NCBI RefSeq assembly: GCF_900104185.1
Contig: NZ_FNIZ01000007.1
Location: 1 to 64,000, forward strand
Length of the DNA: 64,000 nucleotides
DNA from: Halobacillus aidingensis
GTDB lineage: Bacteria; Bacillota; Bacilli; Bacillales; Halobacillaceae
Reading direction: 5' to 3'
Made by a program: the position numbers and the translations under genes. Positions 1 through 8,433 of the stretch are shown piece after piece. Every line of letters starts with the position of its first letter. Position 1 is the first letter of the stretch. A model generated the notes under the pieces. That model saw only the letters and a program-made list of their open reading frames with translations. It had not been told where the DNA came from and ran no database searches.

Positions 1-345
1 GTCTATTACAACGAGAAGTGGGAGCAACAAAAGAATAGCGTGAAGGAGAAGCTTTCAGACGAGAAAACGGGTGAAATCTACGGAAAACGTAAGGTAGACG
101 TAGAGCCAGTTTTTGGATTTTTGAAGGCTAATTTGCGTTTCACTCGAATGTCCGTGAGGGGCAAAGAGTGTGTGGAAAATGAATTAGGATTTGCCTTCCT
201 GGCCGTGAACTTGAGAAAGTACACGGCCAGAAACGGAAACCGTCTAACCAATGATAAGATAAACTCAGTAAAAAAGGGTTCCGGTCATCAAAATTCGATG
301 ACCGGAACCCTTTTTTACGTTTTCGACTGGTTATGTCCCAGCCTC
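1..345 (+). mobile_element. right end of an IS1182-type insertion sequence
   Basis: The transposase fragment is followed at 329-345 by GGTTATGTCCCAGCCTC, which resembles the terminal inverted repeat (GAGGCTGGGACATAACC read inward) I associate with IS1182/IS1272-type elements. The left end lies outside the window, so the matching repeat and any target duplication cannot be checked here. Confidence 0.5.
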
Positions 346-360
346 TTTTTTATCTATTAG
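1..360 (+). CDS. IS1182-family transposase, C-terminal fragment (cut by window edge)
   Basis: The reading frame is open from base 1 and the first in-window GTG (position 40) has no ribosome binding site, so this is the 3' part of a gene that starts outside the window. The residues around VEPVFGFLKANLRFTRMSV and the NLRKY tail are characteristic of the C-terminal part of DDE transposases of the IS1182 type, where the catalytic Glu region lies just before. The last ~30 residues read through a terminator hairpin and beyond the probable inverted repeat, so the natural stop may be non-conserved. It is convergent with yfkO, and the stop codons overlap. Family assignment is by recall of the conserved C-terminus; whether the upstream part is intact cannot be seen. 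Confidence 0.75.
   Translation, partial: VYYNEKWEQQKNSVKEKLSDEKTGEIYGKRKVDVEPVFGFLKANLRFTRMSVRGKECVENELGFAFLAVNLRKYTARNGNRLTNDKINSVKKGSGHQNSMTGTLFYVFDWLCPSLFFIY
271..316 (+). terminator. Rho-independent terminator inside the IS end
   Basis: A perfect 19-bp inverted repeat (271-289 with 297-315, arm GATGACCGGAACCCTTTTT) encloses a 7-nt loop and ends in a T run. It lies inside the tail of the transposase frame. It would also insulate the neighbour from the IS transcript. Confidence 0.8.
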
Positions 361-1031
361 ACCCATTTTACTACATCGTCAAGAGAGCGGCGTGATTTCT
401 CAGGCTGTTCTTGGGCACGGTATCCAAAGGCGCACATGACCGAAATGCCGAAGCTCCCGTCTTCGAGAAGACCCTCTTCTTCCAGAAGATTGTTCATCTT
501 CTCCATGTTAAAGCCTTCAATCGGGCAGGAGTCGATGCCGATTTCAGCTGCGGCTGTCATCATGTTGGATAGAGCAATGTACGTTTGTTTTCCAGCCCAG
601 TCATAAAGAGGGCGGTTGCCTTCAAGAAGTTTAAAGTCTTCCTTTTGGAATTCTTCGATCCGGCTCAAATATTTTTCCAGGAAATCATCAGGTAGTTGTT
701 TGACGTTTTTGAAGTGATCTTGCAAGTATTCGGAATCATACTGGGTATCTTTCCTCGTCCTTGCGAGGAAAATAACGAAGTGACTGGCATCCGGAAGTTT
801 CCCATACGCACCCCAGGCTGTGTCTTTGATTTTTTGTCTCAGTTCAGGGTTCTGAACGACGACAAACCGCCATGGTTCGAAACCGAACGAACTCGGAGAT
901 AAGCGGCCGACTTCCAGAATGAATTTGAAATCATCTTCTGGAATGGTTTGATTCGGGTCGAATTGCTTGGTCGCATGCCTGAACTTGGCCGCGTCTAAAA
1001 TTTCCTGCTTTTTCGTTTCTTTGTCACTCAT
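357..1031 (-). CDS. yfkO: NAD(P)H-dependent nitroreductase-family oxidoreductase (YfkO-like)
   Basis: A 224-residue FMN-dependent nitroreductase-family protein predicted to use NAD(P)H to reduce nitro or quinone compounds in the cytoplasm. The N-terminal FRHATKQFDP segment, the RLSPSSFGFEPW phosphate/FMN-binding region, the ASHFV core and the MTAAAEIGIDSCPIEGF motif near the C-terminus match the B. subtilis YfkO type (about 221 aa). The start was placed at the ATG at 1031 because AAGGAGG lies 8 nt upstream; a longer frame to 1073 lacks a site. Monocistronic. The physiological substrate is not evident from sequence. Confidence 0.85.
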   Translation of the reverse strand: MSDKETKKQEILDAAKFRHATKQFDPNQTIPEDDFKFILEVGRLSPSSFGFEPWRFVVVQNPELRQKIKDTAWGAYGKLPDASHFVIFLARTRKDTQYDSEYLQDHFKNVKQLPDDFLEKYLSRIEEFQKEDFKLLEGNRPLYDWAGKQTYIALSNMMTAAAEIGIDSCPIEGFNMEKMNNLLEEEGLLEDGSFGISVMCAFGYRAQEQPEKSRRSLDDVVKWV

Positions 1032-1103
1032 CTTTCTTTCCCTCCTTCTTTGATTTCCAAAATAATATACCACAGGGGAGGGAGAGAATTCATGATTTAT
1101 GCT

Positions 1104-1742
1104 TTACACAGCTTCCTGATAAGCGGCTTCTCCACCAGGATGTAAACGATAATAGATCGGATATGCCCTTGTGTAGAAGTATTGAATCACGGGTCCAAGA
1201 AAGAGCATCGGTGCAAGGGTTCCTAGTCCGACCGGTCCACCAATGGCAAGAGCAAAGCTTGTCATGACCACCGCGACCAACGTTTGACCTGTCTGAAGAC
1301 TCAATTGAAACCTGGAACTTACGGCAAGGAACAGCTGATCGACTGGAGCTCTCGGGAACTGAGGGAGGATGTAGATCGCGACTCCCAATCCGATGAACCC
1401 GACTCCTGCAAGCAGCGCCAAGACTTGCAAAGCGAAAGGGGCGCTTGATAAGTTGATCGGAGTAAAAACAATTTCCAGCCAGAAGTCCAAGATCAAGCTT
1501 TCCAGAAACACAGGTACGACCGCCCTCGATTCAGGGAGTGTATTCATCAACTTGGCATTGATGAAGATGATGATCAATTGAAAAGCTCCGTACCAAAAAC
1601 CGACGGTATAACCGAAGTGATCGGAGACTCCGATGAAAAACGAAGTCCAAAATCCAGCTCCGAGCGTCGCGTTGATAAGAAGGGCGACCCCGAAGAAATT
1701 GATGAACATCCCGACAAGGTAAACCGTGGCACGATAAAGCAT
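1104..1742 (-). CDS. YczE/YitT-family integral membrane protein
   Basis: A 212-residue polytopic membrane protein with about five hydrophobic segments. The pattern (VGMFINFFGVALLINATLGAG near the N-terminus, PRAPVDQLFLAV in the second half) is that of the YczE/YyaS/YitT family, whose molecular role is not established. The start has AAGGAGG 8 nt upstream. It lies downstream of yfmM on the same strand, but a strong terminator stands between them, so it is probably transcribed alone. Confidence 0.65.
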   Translation of the reverse strand: MLYRATVYLVGMFINFFGVALLINATLGAGFWTSFFIGVSDHFGYTVGFWYGAFQLIIIFINAKLMNTLPESRAVVPVFLESLILDFWLEIVFTPINLSSAPFALQVLALLAGVGFIGLGVAIYILPQFPRAPVDQLFLAVSSRFQLSLQTGQTLVAVVMTSFALAIGGPVGLGTLAPMLFLGPVIQYFYTRAYPIYYRLHPGGEAAYQEAV

Positions 1743-1762
1743 GACAAATGCCTCCTTTCCAT

Positions 1763-1808
1763 AAAAAAGTGGTCACGAGTAGAGGATTCCTCTAAATCGT
1801 GACCACAT
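1763..1808 (-). terminator. terminator downstream of yfmM
   Basis: GTGGTCACGA (1769-1778) pairs with TCGTGACCAC (1797-1806), and the loop contains a second small palindrome AGAGGATTCCTCT. On the - strand the stem is followed by TTTTTT, so it ends the yfmM transcript before the YczE-like gene. Confidence 0.75.
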
Positions 1809-1887
1809 TTTATTAGCGATTATTTTATAGGTCAATCAAAAAAATTTGGAAAGAAAATGGACGCCCACCATAGGAGGATTTCCTCTT

Positions 1888-3444
1888 TTAAAAGACTTTT
1901 GTCGTCCAGTCTTCGCAGTTCCACACATCTGTGACGACATCTTCATAAAATTCAGGTTCGTGTGAGATGAGCAGGACGCTTTCTTTGTACTCTTTCAACG
2001 CACGCTTCAACTCAGCCTTGGCATCTACATCCAAGTGGTTCGTCGGCTCATCGAGTACGAGCAGGTTCGTTTCTTTGTTGATCAATTTACAGAGGCGCAC
2101 TTTCGCCTTTTCCCCTCCGCTCAATACTTGGACTTTACTCTCGATATGTTTACGAGTCAATCCGCATTTCGCTAGCGCCGCTCGCACCTCGTATTGGGTG
2201 AAGTGACGGAACTCTTCCCATACTTCCTCGATACACGTGTTGTCACCGATTTCCTTCAACTCTTGCTCGAAGTAACCGATGTGCAAATGTTCCCCAAGTT
2301 CGACGGATCCTGAAACCGGCTGGATTTCACCGAGAATACTTTTCAGCAAAGTCGTTTTACCGATTCCGTTCGCCCCGGACAAGGCGATTTTCTGACCGCG
2401 TTCCATCGATAGGTTCAAAGGCCTGGACAGAGGCTCATCATAACCGATGACAAGGTCTTTCGTTTCAAACAAATATTTTCCGGGTGTCCGGGCTTGTTTA
2501 AAGTTGAATTGCGGTTTTGGTTTTTCGGCATCCAGTTCGATGACGTCCATCTTATCAAGTTTCTTCTGACGGCTCATCGCCATTTTACTTGTCGCAGCAT
2601 TGGCTTTGTTGCGGGCGACGAAATCCTTCAGGTTGGCGATTTCTTTCTGCTGCTTCTTATAAGCGGCTTCCAACTGCTGTTTCTTCATATCATAAACGCG
2701 GAGGAATTCATCATAGTCGCCAGGGTAGCGGCTCAGCTCCTGGTTTTCCATGTGATAGATCAAGTTGACGACACTGTTCAGGAACGGAATGTCATGGGAA
2801 ATGAGGATGAAGGCATTCTCATATTCCTGAAGATACGTTCTCAGCCATTCGATATGCTCGACATCCAAGTAGTTGGTCGGCTCATCGAGAAGCAGAATTT
2901 CCGGTTTTTCCAGTAACAGTTTTGCAAGTAAGACTTTCGTACGCTGCCCGCCACTAAGGTCATGCACATCACGCTCGAGTCCGATTTCATTCAGACCGAG
3001 TCCGTTCGCCACTTCTTCCACTTTGGCATCAATCGTATAGAAGTCATTATTCGTCAGCATATCCTGAAGGACACCTGTCTCTTCCAATAGATCCTGAAGT
3101 TCATCCGGATCGACTTCGCCCATCTTTGCAAAAAGATCGTTCATCTCCTGTTCCATATCGAACAAGTATTGGAATGCTGTACGCAAAACATCACGGATGG
3201 TCATGCCCTGTTTTAAATCAGCATGCTGATCGAGGTAACCGATACGGATCCGCTTCGACCAGGTGATCTTCCCGGCATCCGGCTCAAGTTTTCCTGTAAT
3301 GATATTCATGAATGTCGACTTGCCTTCACCATTCGCTCCGATCAAGCCGATGTGTTCTCCTTTTAACAAACGAAAAGACACGTCATCAAAGATCGCACGA
3401 TCCCCGAAGCCGTGGCTCAAGTTTTTCACTGTGAGTAAGCTCAT
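1888..3444 (-). CDS. yfmM: ABC-F family ATPase YfmM
   Basis: A 518-residue soluble ABC-F protein with two ATPase cassettes and no membrane domain. Both have Walker A (GANGEGKST; GANGIGKTT), signature (LSGGQRTK; LSGGEKAK) and Walker B with following Glu (LLLDEPTNYLD; LVLDEPTNHLD). The linker between cassettes is long and basic/coiled (about residues 235-310), as in factors that act at the ribosomal E site. The whole protein closely recalls B. subtilis YfmM in length and wording. The ATG at 3444 has AAAGGTG 9 nt upstream; an upstream GTG in frame at 3456 overlaps that site and is less likely. ABC-F members are translation factors or antibiotic-protection proteins; which role applies is not visible. 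Confidence 0.85.
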   Translation of the reverse strand: MSLLTVKNLSHGFGDRAIFDDVSFRLLKGEHIGLIGANGEGKSTFMNIITGKLEPDAGKITWSKRIRIGYLDQHADLKQGMTIRDVLRTAFQYLFDMEQEMNDLFAKMGEVDPDELQDLLEETGVLQDMLTNNDFYTIDAKVEEVANGLGLNEIGLERDVHDLSGGQRTKVLLAKLLLEKPEILLLDEPTNYLDVEHIEWLRTYLQEYENAFILISHDIPFLNSVVNLIYHMENQELSRYPGDYDEFLRVYDMKKQQLEAAYKKQQKEIANLKDFVARNKANAATSKMAMSRQKKLDKMDVIELDAEKPKPQFNFKQARTPGKYLFETKDLVIGYDEPLSRPLNLSMERGQKIALSGANGIGKTTLLKSILGEIQPVSGSVELGEHLHIGYFEQELKEIGDNTCIEEVWEEFRHFTQYEVRAALAKCGLTRKHIESKVQVLSGGEKAKVRLCKLINKETNLLVLDEPTNHLDVDAKAELKRALKEYKESVLLISHEPEFYEDVVTDVWNCEDWTTKVF

Positions 3445-3554
3445 TTTAGTTAACACCTTTTCTATCGTTAGATTCGTCCTTCTATATTATAAAGGGGAAT
3501 GAGGGGAAACGATAGGGGAAAAGTAGGAAGAGTTGAGGAAAGGAGTGGGTGGGT

Positions 3555-4445
3555 TTGTCTTATGATTGCATCATCATCGGTGGAGGAATCGCAGGTTTGC
3601 AGGCAGGAATCATGCTCGGAAGGTACCAGCATAGGGTGTTAATGATCGATAGTGGCCAAGGGCGGTCCAGTCTGTGCCACAGGTATAACAATATCATCGG
3701 GTTTCCTGATGGAGTCAGTGGCCAACAGCTCCGTCATGACGGTAAAAAACAAGCGGAATCCTTTGGGGTGGAAACACTGGAAGGGAAAGTCGTCGATGTC
3801 CATTCAAATTTCATCGTTGAAACAGAAGAGGGGGAAGCAATCCCGACTCGAACGGTCTTGTTTGCTACAGGGATTGATGAAAAGTTCCCACCTATTCCCG
3901 GCATCAAAGAATGCTTAGGCTTATCCATTTATGTTTGTCCGGACTGTGATGGGTATGAAATCACAGGCAAAAAGACCGCAGTTGTGGGGAGTGGAGAAGC
4001 GGGGGCGCAACTGGCGCTTACGTTAAAAGACTGGAGCGACGATATCATTTTCTTTAATCATAGCGGGGCGCCTTTATCTCTTGAGATGCAAGGGAAGCTT
4101 CGAGACCGCCGAATCCTTGTTCAGCAGGTGGAAGTCAGCAAGTTCGAGCACAACCAAGGCTTACTAGAAGCCGTTCTGACAGCGGACGACCATCGCTGGG
4201 AGATCAAAAAAGCTTTTCTTGCTTTCAGTGGGAATCGGGTGCAATCGGATCTAGCGGTCAAACTCGGAGCTGATGCAACAGAGAAAGGACACCTCGTTGT
4301 GCATCCAAGGACAAAAATGACCAGTATGGAAGGCGTATGGGCAGCGGGGGATGTGGTAGACCATTCTCAATTCGTGACGACAGCTATGGGGGACGGGGCA
4401 CAGGCTAGTGTATGGATACACAAATGGTTAAAAGAGAGAAGGTGA
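3555..4445 (+). CDS. thioredoxin-reductase-like NAD(P)/FAD-dependent oxidoreductase
   Basis: A flavoprotein of about 296 residues with an N-terminal FAD-binding GGGIAGLQAG motif, a central CPDC redox-active disulfide motif (in VYVCPDCDGYE-like context), a second GSGEAGAQ nucleotide-binding motif and the C-terminal FAD contact AAGDVVD. This is the layout of thioredoxin reductases and their bacillithiol-disulfide/ferredoxin reductase relatives. A TTG at 3555 is chosen because AAGGAG ends 9 nt upstream; an alternative GTG at 3549 would be only 3 nt from it. No thioredoxin gene is adjacent. The partner substrate cannot be told, and the CPDC spacing differs from the classical CATC site. Confidence 0.75.
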   Translation: MSYDCIIIGGGIAGLQAGIMLGRYQHRVLMIDSGQGRSSLCHRYNNIIGFPDGVSGQQLRHDGKKQAESFGVETLEGKVVDVHSNFIVETEEGEAIPTRTVLFATGIDEKFPPIPGIKECLGLSIYVCPDCDGYEITGKKTAVVGSGEAGAQLALTLKDWSDDIIFFNHSGAPLSLEMQGKLRDRRILVQQVEVSKFEHNQGLLEAVLTADDHRWEIKKAFLAFSGNRVQSDLAVKLGADATEKGHLVVHPRTKMTSMEGVWAAGDVVDHSQFVTTAMGDGAQASVWIHKWLKERR

Positions 4446-4617
4446 TTTCTTTGATTTCAACTCATGGATATAGGATAATGATGGATATATCATTTACATT
4501 TCCTATCATGAACATTCTACTTTTGTTTCATCTACCCACGCTCCATCTACTGTTTTCAAAGACAGAAACCCAAATCATTCAAATTAAATTGAGTGCATAA
4601 GGAGAATCGAAACCTAC

Positions 4618-6132
4618 ATGTTTTTTGACGCTTTTGGGACGGATTCATTTTTATTACTTACTGCATTATTATTGTTCAGCGGTGTGCTTGTAGCGAAGTT
4701 TTCCAGCCGTTGGGGCATCCCTGCATTGATCTTGTTCATCATGGTCGGCATGGCTTTTGGCAGTGAAGGACTCGGAATCGTTTATTTCAGTGATGCCGGC
4801 ACGGCCCAGGTCATCGGTGTATTTGCCCTCGTTATCATTTTATTCGAAGGTGGTCTACATACGAAATGGGGGACGGTGCGCTCCGTTGCTGTACCTTCGT
4901 TATCCCTCGCTACTTTTGGGGTGTTGATCACTTCGCTTATCGTGGGGCTTGCCGCCTATTTATTGTTCGAATTGAGTTGGTTGGAATCGTTCTTATTCGG
5001 TGCCATCGTTGGATCAACCGACGCAGCGGCCGTTTTTGCGGCATTGAAAGAAAGAAACATCAAGGCGAAAATGGGGGCCACCCTCGAGGCGGAGTCTGGA
5101 ACGAACGACCCGATGGCCGTCTTTTTGACATTGTCTCTCATTGAATTGATTACCTCAGAACAATCATCGTTCTGGATGCTCATCCCGACGTTTTTCATTC
5201 AAATGGGCCTTGGCATCATTATTGGTCTAGCATTAGGGAGATTGGCATCTGCATCCATCAATCGCATCAAATTGGATTCAAGTGCCTTGTATCCGATTTT
5301 TTCCGTTGCTTTTGCTTTGGCGACCTACAGCATCACCGCTTTTAGTGGAGGTAGTGGATTCTTAGGCGTTTACGTAGCGGCACTTGTAATCGGAAATAGT
5401 GAACTGACGTATCGTTATTCGATCTTCCAGTTCAATGAAGGATTTGCCTGGATGGCGCAAATTCTCATGTTCGTTATCCTAGGGCTTTATGTATTCCCAA
5501 GTGAATTGTTTACAGCTTCTATCATGGTCAACGGGATATTGCTATCGATCGTGCTTATTTTAATCGCAAGACCGATTGCTGTTTTCTTATCGATGATTAA
5601 GATGAACTATTCAACGAAAGAAAAACTGTTCATATCTTGGGCAGGCTTGCGCGGGGCTGTACCGATCGTCCTTGCAACCTTTCCTATTGTGGAGGGGCTG
5701 CAGAACAGTCAGGCCTTATTCAATCTCGTCTTCTTCGTTGTGCTGACCTCAGCACTCGTCCAGGGATCTACGATTTCGCTTGTGGCGAAAAAAATGAACC
5801 TGGTCGGACCGAAAAAAGACATCCCGCACCACAGCATTGAATTGATTTCCATGGGGAATGCCAAGGCGGAAATGATTCAATATCAAACAAATGACGAATC
5901 AGCCGTCGTCGGCAAAAAGCTTCACGAAGTCAGCTTCCCGAATCGCGCCAACATCAGTGCCATTATCCGGAACAATGAAGTCATCACGCCTTATGGAGAA
6001 ACGGAAATCAAAGCCGGAGACTTCCTGTACATTCTTGTGGAAGATAAGTACAAGGAACAGCTGAAGAAAACGTTGGAGCAGCGTGTACAAAAAAGTGAAC
6101 AGCTCATGAAAGAAAAAGACGCTTCTTCCTAA
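4618..6132 (+). CDS. K+/H+ (cation/proton) antiporter, CPA1 family with RCK_C tail (NhaP2/CvrA-like)
   Basis: A 504-residue antiporter. Residues ~5-395 form the 12-13 helix Na_H_exchanger domain, including GSTDAAAVFAAL and NDPMAVFL with the expected acidic residues. Residues ~430-495 form a soluble TrkA_C/RCK_C regulatory domain (VVGKKL...GDFLYILV). Such proteins expel K+ or Na+ for H+ at the membrane and fit a halotolerant lifestyle. The ribosome site AAGGAG is 13 nt upstream of the ATG, longer than usual. Monocistronic with its own terminator. Ion preference is inferred only from the RCK_C-bearing subfamily. Confidence 0.8.
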   Translation: MFFDAFGTDSFLLLTALLLFSGVLVAKFSSRWGIPALILFIMVGMAFGSEGLGIVYFSDAGTAQVIGVFALVIILFEGGLHTKWGTVRSVAVPSLSLATFGVLITSLIVGLAAYLLFELSWLESFLFGAIVGSTDAAAVFAALKERNIKAKMGATLEAESGTNDPMAVFLTLSLIELITSEQSSFWMLIPTFFIQMGLGIIIGLALGRLASASINRIKLDSSALYPIFSVAFALATYSITAFSGGSGFLGVYVAALVIGNSELTYRYSIFQFNEGFAWMAQILMFVILGLYVFPSELFTASIMVNGILLSIVLILIARPIAVFLSMIKMNYSTKEKLFISWAGLRGAVPIVLATFPIVEGLQNSQALFNLVFFVVLTSALVQGSTISLVAKKMNLVGPKKDIPHHSIELISMGNAKAEMIQYQTNDESAVVGKKLHEVSFPNRANISAIIRNNEVITPYGETEIKAGDFLYILVEDKYKEQLKKTLEQRVQKSEQLMKEKDASS

Positions 6133-6143
6133 AGCGTCTTTTT
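6116..6143 (+). terminator. terminator overlapping the antiporter stop codon
   Basis: AAGACGCTT (6116-6124) pairs with AAGCGTCTT (6132-6140) followed by T's. The stop codon TAA lies in the loop, an economical arrangement. Confidence 0.8.
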
Positions 6144-6164
6144 CTTATGGATGCATCTTTTCCA

Positions 6165-6205
6165 CTAAAGGTCCCTTTTGTGAAGGGTCAGTTTCGAGAC
6201 TTTTG
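6165..6205 (-). repeat. inverted copy of the TCTCGAA/CTTCCAC repeat (subtype II)
   Basis: On the - strand this reads TCTCGAAACTGA followed by CTTCAC and, further on, CCTTTAGTGG. It resembles the palindrome at 42331-42394 and lies between the antiporter terminator and the first REP-like element. Confidence 0.45.
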
Positions 6206-6216
6206 TTGAGTGGATA

Positions 6217-6335
6217 GGGGCTGCGGGGAATGGCTCGCTTTCCGCGGGAGCGCGGTGAGCCTCCTCGGACTGCGTCCTGTGGGGTCTCACCAAGCACTTT
6301 TTTCCCGCAGGAGTCTCGCCATTCTCCTCCGCCCC
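6217..6335. repeat. GC-rich REP-like element, copy 1
   Basis: A 119-bp GC-rich element bounded by an imperfect inverted repeat (GGGGCTGCGGGGAATGGC at 6217-6234 with GCCATTCTCCTCCGCCCC at 6318-6335). It contains the core CTCGGACTGCGTCCTG at 6264-6279. Similar intergenic elements are common in Bacillaceae genomes. It pairs with an inverted second copy at 6496-6616. Confidence 0.7.
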
Positions 6336-6495
6336 TCTGCCAATATAATTATCTCGAAACCACTTCCGGAATAAGCTGCCTTTATACACATGGTATTTGG
6401 TGGGGAATGACCTCCTAAGGAAGCTATTCTTCATGCGAAAAGCTTGTTATAGAGCGCTGTACAGGAAAGGGGTTCGTTTCTCACATAAATTGGAT

Positions 6496-6616
6496 GGGGT
6501 GGTTGGGAAGCTGCGAGACTCCCGTGGGAGAAGGAGACAGGCGAGATCCCGCAGGACGCAGTCCGAGGAAGCTCGGCGCTCCCCCACAGGAAAGCGAGCT
6601 GCTTCCCAGCCACCCC
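6496..6616. repeat. GC-rich REP-like element, copy 2 (inverted)
   Basis: A 121-bp element bounded by GGGGTGGTTGGGAAGC (6496-6511) and GCTTCCCAGCCACCCC (6601-6616). Its core CAGGACGCAGTCCGAG (6552-6567) is the exact reverse complement of the core in copy 1. A further inverted pair GGGGTTCGTTT / AAACGAACCCC flanks it at about 6470 and 6632. The 6144-6779 gap otherwise holds only short repeat fragments and no gene. Confidence 0.7.
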
Positions 6617-6647
6617 TTATGCTCAACACGGCAAACGAACCCCGGAA

Positions 6648-6682
6648 CATCTCAAAATCGAGTCTTCCACAACCCTGGGATT
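6648..6682 (+). repeat. TCTCGAA/CTTCCAC repeat fragment upstream of the DMT operon
   Basis: TCTCAAAATCGAGTCTTCCA begins at 6650, and the following CAACC-CTGGGA keeps the 25-nt spacing seen in the cassette repeats of the 42-55 kb region. Confidence 0.45.
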
Positions 6683-6779
6683 TTGTTGAATATGTGATGA
6701 ATTTAAGGCTTTAGGACATATGTCCTTTCCGAAATCGCCTTCATCCTTTTAAATGGATTTCAGAACAGGAGGATGAACG

Positions 6780-7205
6780 ATGAAAGGTGCTTTATTTTCA
6801 CTACTCGGAGGCTTGTGCATCACGATGCAGGGCATCTTCAATGCGAGGATGAGTGATTCTATAGGAGGCTGGCATACCACTTCGATGGTCCATCTGGTCG
6901 CCTTCACGATATCCATTCTCGTTTATTTTTATGTCAGAGATGGAAAAGGGAAAAGCTTTAAAAGAGTGCCCTTCCTTTATTTGATTGGAGGGACGTTTGG
7001 AGTTGTCGTCGTTTTTGCAGAATTGACGGCAATCAAAATGATCGGCCCGGCGAGTGCCATCGCCATTCTACTCGTGGCACAAATCGGCACGGCTTTTGTC
7101 ATCGAATCCAAAGGCTGGTTCGGTGAGAACAAAATTCCTGTGACGAAAAGGCAGGGAATCGGTATCGCTATGATGCTCGTGGGTGTCATCCTTTTCCAGT
7201 TGTAA
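6780..7205 (+). CDS. DMT-family transporter subunit (YdcZ/DUF606 type)
   Basis: A 141-residue membrane protein with about five hydrophobic helices and the DUF606/YdcZ signatures GGLCITMQGIFNARM at the start and a WFG motif (KGWFGENKI) near the last helix. Half-size DMT proteins of this type usually work as dimers or as pairs; a second member lies at 7930. AGGAGG precedes the ATG. The gene is first in a probable three-gene operon with a Crp/Fnr regulator between the two transporters. Substrate unknown. Confidence 0.75.
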   Translation: MKGALFSLLGGLCITMQGIFNARMSDSIGGWHTTSMVHLVAFTISILVYFYVRDGKGKSFKRVPFLYLIGGTFGVVVVFAELTAIKMIGPASAIAILLVAQIGTAFVIESKGWFGENKIPVTKRQGIGIAMMLVGVILFQL

Positions 7206-7222
7206 AAAGGAGTTCGTTTTTT

Positions 7223-7918
7223 ATGAAAGAAAACAAAAAAATCAATCCACATCCATATATCGAAAAGTACGATCTGGCACGGATCTTTCCTGAAGAATTC
7301 GTTCCAAAAATCAACGTGTTCACATTTACAAAAGGTGATGTTCTTTTTGCACCTGGGGAAACGTTGAATGACATGTATCTACTCGTTGAGGGGAAGATCA
7401 AAATTTTCACCCTGACGCCGGAAGGGAAGTCTTTAATCAACCGGTTCAAACGTCCGCTTGGAGTCATCGGTGATGTCGAATATGTAAAAGGTAGCTCGGT
7501 CATCAATTCTGTCGAGGCTGTATCTGATGGAGTGATGATTGCTGCATCCTTTGAGGACTTGAAGGATCTCGAAAGGAATCATCCTCCATTCATTCGGTTT
7601 TTACTGGAGACGGTGGCGCACAAGTTTTATTCCGAATCCCAAGCGTCTAGCCTGCATATGCTCTATCCTGTCGAAGTGCGGCTGGCCAGTTATTTCTTAT
7701 CGATTTCTTCAGATGGGGAAGGGACACTTTTTCATCAGGAGATGCGGACGGCGAATCTGACAGAACTCGCCGAATGGGTGGGGACGAGTTACCGCCATTT
7801 GAACAGAGTGCTGAAAAAAATGGTCTCAGATGAGATTATCGTACGAGCGAATGGGTCGATTAAGATTAAAGATTTGGAAAAACTCCGAAACTTGGCAAAC
7901 GGAAATATCTATGAATAA
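7223..7918 (+). CDS. Crp/Fnr-family transcriptional regulator (YeiL-like)
   Basis: A 231-residue regulator: N-terminal cyclic-nucleotide-binding-fold sensor (about residues 25-140, FTKGDVLFAPGETLNDMYLLVEGKIK) and C-terminal winged helix (about 150-225, NLTELAEWVGTSYRHLNRVLKKM as recognition region). No Cys cluster for an Fe-S centre is seen in the N-terminus. It starts 17 nt after the first DMT gene and is followed 11 nt later by the second, so it most likely controls the transporter pair. Effector unknown. Confidence 0.8.
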   Translation: MKENKKINPHPYIEKYDLARIFPEEFVPKINVFTFTKGDVLFAPGETLNDMYLLVEGKIKIFTLTPEGKSLINRFKRPLGVIGDVEYVKGSSVINSVEAVSDGVMIAASFEDLKDLERNHPPFIRFLLETVAHKFYSESQASSLHMLYPVEVRLASYFLSISSDGEGTLFHQEMRTANLTELAEWVGTSYRHLNRVLKKMVSDEIIVRANGSIKIKDLEKLRNLANGNIYE

Positions 7919-7929
7919 GGAGGGATATA

Positions 7930-8403
7930 ATGCTTGGCGTATTATTTTCTGTCGTGGCAGGTATTTTGATCAGTATGCAGAATGTGTTCAATGCGCGCGT
8001 CAGTGAAAAAACAGGAGCGTGGGCGACGACATCACTTGTACTCGGTTTAGGGCTTGTCTGTTCTCTGCCCGTCTTTTATGCTATGGAACAAAGGAGCTTG
8101 TTTGAATTCGGAGATGTGAACAAAATCTTTCTGTTCAGTGGCGTTTTCGGAGTAGGGATCGTGTTCTGCCTCATGCGCGGGGTTACACTGATCGGCCCTG
8201 CCTATGCGATTTCTATAGCTCTCATATCACAAATCGTCATCGCTTTTGCCGTCAATACGGGAGGATGGTTTGGCTTCGATGCTGCTCCTCTTTCGGTGAC
8301 GAAGCTTGTGGGAATCGCTTTGTTGATCGGTGGGGTGCTAGTGTATAAATTGGAAAAACCACCTGTGGAAGAAGAAGAGGAAATGGAACAAATGAGAGCG
8401 TGA
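7930..8403 (+). CDS. DMT-family transporter subunit (YdcZ/DUF606 type), second copy
   Basis: A 157-residue paralogue of the 6780 gene (ISMQNVFNARVSEKTGAW aligns with ITMQGIFNARMSDSIGGW) with about five helices, a GGWFGFD motif and an acidic C-terminal tail. AAGGAGG lies 5-7 nt upstream of the ATG. The two halves probably form one transporter whose genes sandwich the regulator. Substrate unknown. Confidence 0.75.
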   Translation: MLGVLFSVVAGILISMQNVFNARVSEKTGAWATTSLVLGLGLVCSLPVFYAMEQRSLFEFGDVNKIFLFSGVFGVGIVFCLMRGVTLIGPAYAISIALISQIVIAFAVNTGGWFGFDAAPLSVTKLVGIALLIGGVLVYKLEKPPVEEEEEMEQMRA

Positions 8404-8431
8404 CCTCAAATGGAGGATCACGCTTTTTTTT
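8396..8431 (+). terminator. terminator of the DMT operon
   Basis: AGCGTGACCTC pairs with GGAGGATCACGCT followed by a run of eight T's. The stem starts inside the last codons of the upstream gene. Confidence 0.8.
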
Positions 8432-8433
8432 CG

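Noticed and set aside
4446-4617. Short ORF (4412-4600) before the antiporter
   Set aside because: It starts inside the previous gene in another frame, has no suitable ribosome site and encodes a low-complexity hydrophobic string.
6431-6714. ORFs inside the GC-rich REP-like elements
   Set aside because: They occur on both strands across inverted repeats and lack ribosome sites; shadows of the repeat composition.
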